IMG/VR virus record: IMGVR_UViG_3300025122_002815
Coordinates: 1 to 28,700 of that record
Strand: one strand, 5' to 3'
Length of the DNA: 28,700 nucleotides
Source of the DNA: a virus
Under the pieces are notes generated by a model, which was not told where the DNA came from, searched no databases, and worked only from the letters and a program-made list of their open reading frames with translations. The position numbers were made by a program, and so were the translations under genes. Numbering within the stretch: position 1 is the stretch's first letter; each line of letters starts with the position of its first letter. This document shows positions 25,301 to 28,700 of the stretch, piece by piece.

Positions 25301-26703
25301 GGAACCTTATATCCACAAATATCAACAGATTCTATCTCTTCCCCTTTATAATTCGCAACACATTTTACATAACTGTCTCCCTTCCCAGATATTTTAGCAA
25401 AATCTTTTGCTTCTAATGTATATGCCGTTTTTAAATCTCTTTTATAACCCAACATTTTATGATTGGGTGTAACACAAATATCTACCTTATTCCCTTTAAA
25501 TTCTGTCATAAATCCGTCATAATCATATTCATAAAAATCAAGCGGTTTTTCATACTTCATCTCGTTTGTCTCAGGATCAAATACCATAATTTTTTCTTCT
25601 TCTCCAACCTCCCAATAATTTTTCCATCCAAGATCAGTAAGAACTTTTGTATCATCAGAATAACAAGCCCCATACCACTGATAGTCAAAAGCGTGGTGAG
25701 TAACAACAGTTAAATTAGGATCATTAGCAACAGCACCAAGTTGATTAACAATATCTTGTAGGTCTTCTGCTGTAGCAGGACGATCTTTTTCTCCAACTTT
25801 TACAACTCTAACTGGCAGGATAAGTCTTTCTGCAATAATCCAATTAGCAGTCATTATTTTAGTTTTGTAAGCAAGTATAGTGAACAACCTTTGTAACATA
25901 GAAGTTCCATAGGTTCCATATGCACTTGCATTATGTTTAATATGACTAATACATTTATCTGAGAGAGGAAGAGGTTGTCCAGAAAGAACAAGTTTTATAA
26001 GTTCTTGAGGTAAACTTTCGTAAGCTTCTTTAGGTTCTTTTCTTTGAACCATTATTCTAAGTTCTTCATCAGGAACTAGATAATATTTTGGTTTTTTAGC
26101 AAGAGGATTATCTCTAACTTCTATATAATCGGGATTAAGAACTTTTATATCTTTAAAAGTTCCGTCTTCATGTCTACATTGTTCTCCATCGCTAGTTTTT
26201 CCTTTCCCTCCGCAGACGGGGCAATCAATTTCTAGAAAGGGAAAGACATCTCCTATAAGAAAATATTCATGACTTATATCATCACATTTTTCTGGTAATT
26301 CTATTTCTTTAGCAAAATGTTCATAATATTTTAATATTTTTTTATCTTTACATTCTAATTTAAAACCGTTCATTGAAAAATTAGAATAGAAATCTACACC
26401 AGCAGCTACCTTTGGTTCATTTGTATAATAAAATCTTGCCCATTGGTAAATTTCTCTTCTCTTACTAGCAATTTGCCAGTTTTGAGGAGTGTGGAGAGGA
26501 GAAAAGAACATAGGCTGAGTCATTGCGATATTCGCACTTTGACCAGCAAATTGAGCATTTTTTGTGATAGGGAAATTTACTAACTGGGATTCTGGTAAAT
26601 TATCTTTATTGTTATCGGAGGATTTTATTTCATATCCTCCTGAAGCAATAACCATTCTTCTTTTATTTTTAGGGGAATTATCAGACAATATTAATTTAGC
26701 CAT
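22333..26703 (-). CDS. Portal protein with two inteins and a C-terminal Vsr/DUF559-like nuclease domain, 1456 aa
   Basis: The portal ring sits at the head vertex and passes DNA. Portal signatures are IYQWARFYYTNEPKVAAGVDFYSNF, KVLNPDYIEV, SMLQRLFTILAYKTKIMTANWIIAERLILPVRVV, and after splicing DLEGVGKELLDGLMLNQAILNGE joined to SAAQVGVEVLIRRLDNWRNK. A CPVCGGKGK/C176 cluster lies at 161-176. Inteins occupy residues 347-683 and 720-1075. Residues 1200-1265 are almost only Gly, Met, Ala and Pro. Residues about 1298-1400 form a PD-(D/E)XK-like domain of the Vsr/DUF559 type: LTKLEQKMYKLL, FMLDFAYP (D1337), GVGLEADGEIWHQ (E1348, D1350, H1355), RDQLRDQKL and GWRILRF. Spliced length would be 763 residues. 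The start has a GAGAG site. Confidence 0.88.
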   Translation of the reverse strand: MAKLILSDNSPKNKRRMVIASGGYEIKSSDNNKDNLPESQLVNFPITKNAQFAGQSANIAMTQPMFFSPLHTPQNWQIASKRREIYQWARFYYTNEPKVAAGVDFYSNFSMNGFKLECKDKKILKYYEHFAKEIELPEKCDDISHEYFLIGDVFPFLEIDCPVCGGKGKTSDGEQCRHEDGTFKDIKVLNPDYIEVRDNPLAKKPKYYLVPDEELRIMVQRKEPKEAYESLPQELIKLVLSGQPLPLSDKCISHIKHNASAYGTYGTSMLQRLFTILAYKTKIMTANWIIAERLILPVRVVKVGEKDRPATAEDLQDIVNQLGAVANDPNLTVVTHHAFDYQWYGACYSDDTKVLTDLGWKNYWEVGEEEKIMVFDPETNEMKYEKPLDFYEYDYDGFMTEFKGNKVDICVTPNHKMLGYKRDLKTAYTLEAKDFAKISGKGDSYVKCVANYKGEEIESVDICGYKVPVDVFLQYAGYYLSEGYTTYNVPARQYRVSISQCPVKNSNICDEIDYMMPDLGIEYSKYEYDGRATTWDVLRKDIAWQIKEWFGSNSSDKKIPNFVKNLSPNKLRILIESFCKGDASWHHYKNCVSVQIKIKGKELAEDILEIMFKAGYSPTLSRTICEPIYRINCNIDGIGKGSMPRVEKRHIFAKRYKGKVWCFTTSTGFFVTMRNGHISIQGNTGKIHNINQDLEGVGKELLDGLMLNQAILNGEMSGYCFSEDTLTLTDSGFKPHWEIDPNEDRIACYNPESKLIEYHLPFEKMVYDYNGEMVLFNTDKIDVLVTPNHRMWSAKKDSDEFRFIKAEDVRPRASFIGAVDGYDGKYVESVRIGDEKYSIYDYCKMVGYYVSEGWVKEEKRKNRIRKYTTVSIGQTKDGKARDDIDNLFNNMFSTYYDSDVDVSVYKPELSQHLKENFGDNSATKRLSTFVKNLVPECLEIVIEAMINGDGCITESEDRKMPRISYYTSSKQLSNDFAEIAFKCGYVTKISKINKKKSNKKYFNKKGYEYKTRLQQYVAYISKGFKGRKPTLASKSKKYIGKEITRVPYSGKIYCFSVPHELFVTMRNGKVSIQGNSAAQVGVEVLIRRLDNWRNKLKSWIEKHIFLPIAMMQGFVDEEESKELKKRVYLHPRLVWNDLQLRDKTSKIQTLIQLWDKGVVSAQTVLEELDLDYDEYDEEVQKIRDEQIMASASGMIPSAQGGGPLGGGMGGMGGMGGDMGGMGGAPLGGDMGGGMGGAPPGGMGAPGGEMGGGMGGGMGGGMGAPMGAAAETKLPMIGKRGDKKAIEEQQQGPPSKMIKLTKLEQKMYKLLQSLNVPYELFGQYSVKVPGEQNAFMLDFAYPRIGVGLEADGEIWHQREDFLERDQLRDQKLANIGWRILRFKENALEDHFDAVKDVIQKNVVDAAKDMKKRSSSEGMKKYASADEYIEDNKEKIGIKVCELNGYGHLFLIGIVADE
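22909..23106 (-). repeat. Gly/Met-rich low-complexity linker in the portal gene
   Basis: Short degenerate repeats of GGMGGMGG, GGDMGGGMGG and GGAPPGGMGAP type connect the portal body to the nuclease-like domain. It is likely a flexible linker and prone to replication slippage. The long open frames on other strands and frames here are composition artefacts. Confidence 0.9.
23479..24546 (-). mobile_element. Portal intein 2, LAGLIDADG-type, 356 aa
   Basis: Block A starts at Cys720 (CFSEDTLTLTDSGFKPHWEI), block B has KIDVLVTPNHRMW, the endonuclease helices are MVGYYVSEGW and VIEAMINGDGC, and the end is FVTMRNGKVSIQGN with Ser+1. The penultimate residue is Gly, not His, as in the related class ending NGKxxxxGN. 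Removing it joins GEMSGY to SAAQVG, a natural portal sequence. Confidence 0.93.
24655..25665 (-). mobile_element. Portal intein 1, LAGLIDADG-type, 337 aa
   Basis: Block A starts at Cys347 (CYSDDTKVLTDLGWKNYWEV), block B has KVDICVTPNHKML, the endonuclease helices are YAGYYLSEGY and LIESFCKGDAS, and the end is FVTMRNGHISIQGN with Thr+1. It is clearly homologous to portal intein 2, and only 36 extein residues separate them. Removing it joins YQWYGA to TGKIHN. Confidence 0.93.
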
Positions 26704-26725
26704 ATTTTTACTCTCAACTTTTTAA

Positions 26726-27073
26726 TTAACCATCTATAGCAAGATCTTCACAGGATTTAGTAATATCTAAAGTATTATCGACATTTTTTTTTCTTTTATT
26801 AACACAAGGGCATTGTTTCATTTCTTCAGAGACAAAGACATTTTTTACTCTTTTCTTTTTATCACTTTTAGATGCTTGAAGAGGTCTATTTTTTTGAATA
26901 AATTGTGGTTTATTGGTGCTGAACGGATTATATTGTTTTCCTTTATCATCTGGTCTAAAATTAGTAAGACCTATTTCTACTCCTCTTACTCCACAATTAG
27001 GGCACATAAGTTTTTCTTGCGACAACTCAGCTCCGCATTGTGGGCACGCAATTTCCACCTTTCGAGGGTCCAT
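26726..27073 (-). CDS. Zinc-ribbon protein upstream of the portal, possibly translated by frameshift, 115 aa
   Basis: From ATG 27073 the product has a four-cysteine zinc ribbon (ACPQCGAELSQEKLMCPNCGVRG), then a basic, probably disordered region (KKKRVKNVFVSEEMKQCPC). No good ribosome site precedes this ATG. The same frame is open for about 20 codons further upstream, reading KLADLKPLRELKDPFKRPED with coding-like composition, and it leads into a run of ten A in the end of the preceding gene. A minus-one shift there would fuse the two products. Role unknown. Confidence 0.65.
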   Translation of the reverse strand: MDPRKVEIACPQCGAELSQEKLMCPNCGVRGVEIGLTNFRPDDKGKQYNPFSTNKPQFIQKNRPLQASKSDKKKRVKNVFVSEEMKQCPCVNKRKKNVDNTLDITKSCEDLAIDG

Positions 27074-27126
27074 ATCTTCTGGACGCTTAAAAGGGTCTTT
27101 TAATTCTCTTAGGGGTTTAAGATCTG

Positions 27127-28608
27127 CTAACTTTTTTTTTTAGAGGATGCTTCTATCCAATTAAAAACTTTACCTTCATTTACAGGTCCACCTTCTATAT
27201 CTCCTTTTTCTCTAGCTGCTTCTAGCCTTGAGCCTAGATTTCCATATTCAGGAAGAATTGGTCTGCGTTTTTGACCTGGTTTTAATTGATAATTACTTGT
27301 TTCTGGGATATTTCTATCTATTTCAAATCTTTTATTAAGATATCCACCTACCCAGTTTCCTTCTTTATCTCTATATGGGCGAGAATACTTATCCATAATA
27401 TTTTCACGCCAGATTGATTCCCAGTCTATGTTCCAGATATCTCCTACCGTAAGACCGAATCCTTTATTTCTTTCCATAATATGCCAGTCTGAAACAGGTT
27501 GTCTTAAGAAAGGATCCATTCTTGGTTTATTAGTATTCCATACAACAACATTTTCTAGAGATTTATGTTGTGCTGTTTTCTTTAAATTATAAGATTTTAT
27601 TTCTTTTTTAGAATATTTTTTTGCCAATTTTTTTATTTCTTCATCAACTTTTGCTGAAGTAAAAGGAGCTTCTATAATTTCTTCGCTATTAGGATCGACA
27701 CTTTTCAAAACATCGGGCAACATATCAAAAATTCTAATTGATATTCCAAGTTTTTCATTACTTTCCAGACCTTCTTGATAGAAAGTAGTCAAAGCATCTT
27801 CTACTATTTGTTGTTGATCTGCTTCTTCTATATAGTTAAGAAGTTCTTCTCTAGCTGCTCTATTATCCATAGTATCAAGTCTATCTTTTAGATCTGCCCC
27901 ATCCTTTAAATCATTTATACCTTGAGAAGAAAGATCATCTTGTTGATCAAGCATATCTCCTTCCATTTCAGGAGCTTCATTTAATCCCATATCATCCATA
28001 GGAGGTTGTCCGACAGGGGGATTAAAAGGTTGTGCTTTTTTAAGATTGAAAGCAATTTTTTTATTTTTAGTATTTGCCATATTCGTTTGTCCTGTATTTT
28101 CTAATGCATTCGCATTAGGGGTTCCCGATTCTATTTGTCCCTGCATATCTGCTGCTTGTTCTGCTTGTTGACGATAGGCTTCATAAAGGCTTTTAAAATT
28201 AGCCATATTTATCATTACTTCTTGTTGTATTCTTTCTAATTCATCTGCGGGTGCTTGTGCAACCATTCCGCCAGAGAGTCCCATCATATTATCTCTAATA
28301 ACGTTCATTTGTTCATCAAGAGGCGATTGTGCTTTCTTTTTTATATTAGAATTCTTTTTACTTGCCTGAACTCCTAATTGTGATTGAACAGCTTGTGGTT
28401 GGACAGATGCTCTCTGTATCGCATTTTTCATTATATTAAATAATCTTATACCGTTGTCTGCCATTTGTGATAAGTCTTCCATCGGCATGTCTAAATTCAT
28501 ATCATTTAGAAGAGAAAATAATAATCTCCATGACATCTGAATATTTGCCGAATTAGCATCTACAGAAGGAGCTTGTGCTTTCTTTTTTATATTAAAAGCT
28601 TTTGTCAC
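27127..28608 (-). CDS. Multi-tag head-associated protein or polyprotein, 493 aa
   Basis: The GTG start at 28608 has AAGGA seven bases upstream. Four copies of the KAQ tag occur in one frame: NIKKKAQ (6-12), NIKKKAQ (88-94), NLKKAQ (188-193) and NLKKTAQ (341-347). They divide the protein into segments of about 75, 85, 140 and 145 residues: helical and Met/Gln-rich ones first, then an acidic helical one, then a Trp-rich domain (VVVWNTN, DWHIMERNKG, IWNIDWESIW). It looks like several tagged proteins fused, or a polyprotein cut at the tags. It ends SSKKKS in a run of ten A. Position before the portal suggests a head or connector-associated role. Confidence 0.75.
   Translation of the reverse strand: MTKAFNIKKKAQAPSVDANSANIQMSWRLLFSLLNDMNLDMPMEDLSQMADNGIRLFNIMKNAIQRASVQPQAVQSQLGVQASKKNSNIKKKAQSPLDEQMNVIRDNMMGLSGGMVAQAPADELERIQQEVMINMANFKSLYEAYRQQAEQAADMQGQIESGTPNANALENTGQTNMANTKNKKIAFNLKKAQPFNPPVGQPPMDDMGLNEAPEMEGDMLDQQDDLSSQGINDLKDGADLKDRLDTMDNRAAREELLNYIEEADQQQIVEDALTTFYQEGLESNEKLGISIRIFDMLPDVLKSVDPNSEEIIEAPFTSAKVDEEIKKLAKKYSKKEIKSYNLKKTAQHKSLENVVVWNTNKPRMDPFLRQPVSDWHIMERNKGFGLTVGDIWNIDWESIWRENIMDKYSRPYRDKEGNWVGGYLNKRFEIDRNIPETSNYQLKPGQKRRPILPEYGNLGSRLEAAREKGDIEGGPVNEGKVFNWIEASSKKKS
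27132..27141 (-). other. Run of ten A at the end of the multi-tag gene, candidate slippage site
   Basis: Ten A followed by GTTAG encode KKKS-stop. Slipping one base back opens the frame KKKLADLKPLRELK that continues into the zinc-ribbon gene. Either transcriptional slippage or ribosomal frameshifting would produce a fusion; a homopolymer sequencing error is the alternative. Confidence 0.5.
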
Positions 28609-28617
28609 TATTTTTCC

Positions 28618-28700
28618 TTAAAACAACTTATTTATAAAACTTTTTCTTATATTCTTAGAAGACACAGCTTTTCCGCTATTTTTCCACGAAACATCTTTTT
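28618..28700 (-). CDS. C-terminal end of an upstream gene (runs off the window)
   Basis: The only frame open to the window edge and ending just before the next ribosome site gives 26 residues, KDVSWKNSGKAVSSKNIRKS through KLF, then TAA. The stop overlaps the AAGGA of the multi-tag gene, as elsewhere in this operon. It is basic and probably helical. Terminase is often found upstream of portal, but nothing here identifies it. Confidence 0.5.
   Translation of the reverse strand, partial: KDVSWKNSGKAVSSKNIRKSFINKLF

Noticed and set aside
28627-28634. T4-like late promoter TATAAATA before the multi-tag gene
   Set aside because: In DNA this AT-rich such octamers are expected by chance, and no set of matching sites precedes the other genes.
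1-28700. tRNA, rRNA, integrase or attachment sites
   Set aside because: I saw no cloverleaf-like sequence, recombinase gene or repeated att-like core in the window.

Overview
This window reads as the head-gene region of a large AT-rich tailed phage or prophage, probably known only from metagenomes. Every intact gene is on the minus strand, so transcription runs from 28700 down to 1. Recognisable virion genes are a portal protein (22333..26703), a prohead protease fused to a very long acidic scaffold-like region (8162..15052), a likely decoration protein (7574..8134), an HK97-type major capsid protein (6641..7507) and a fibre-like protein with HxH and LQGG...YHL repeats (172..4080). TGA, TAG and TAA are all used as stops, Shine-Dalgarno sequences are frequent, and genes often overlap by 1 to 8 bases. 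The host cannot be named from the sequence.

Layout in transcription order. First come the end of an unknown gene, a 493-aa protein with four copies of a short Lys-Ala-Gln tag, and a zinc-ribbon protein that may be reached by slippage on a run of ten A. Next are the portal gene (two inteins, a Gly/Met-rich linker and a C-terminal Vsr/DUF559-like nuclease domain) and a 263-aa unknown whose stop codon lies in the right end of a decayed IS200/IS605 element; the only plus-strand coding remnant is the C-terminal end of its TnpB. Then follow about eleven small, mostly unrecognised genes (21188 down to 15069), most starting with one of a few related short N-terminal tags. After these come protease-scaffold (one intein), decoration protein, capsid protein and a terminator. 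Two cargo-like genes follow, a homing-endonuclease-like gene and a ribbon-helix-helix/DNA methyltransferase fusion with a palindromic operator candidate, then a terminator, the fibre gene and the start of another gene.

The most unusual feature is the accessory cluster between portal and protease. Most of its proteins, and four internal positions of the 493-aa protein, carry related basic tags (MKIIKTxxY, KxIKKWAKxxF, NIKKKAQ). Their 5' ends look copied and recombined: a near-identical cassette (Shine-Dalgarno, then ATG for the peptide MSFKKRA) is the true start of the protease gene and also sits in front of at least three other genes, where it forms 9- to 12-codon leader ORFs that overlap the following start. 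In two places the tag begins at ATA rather than ATG. I infer that the tags are head-targeting or protease-processed propeptides, similar in principle to those of T4 internal head proteins. This is inference from sequence alone.
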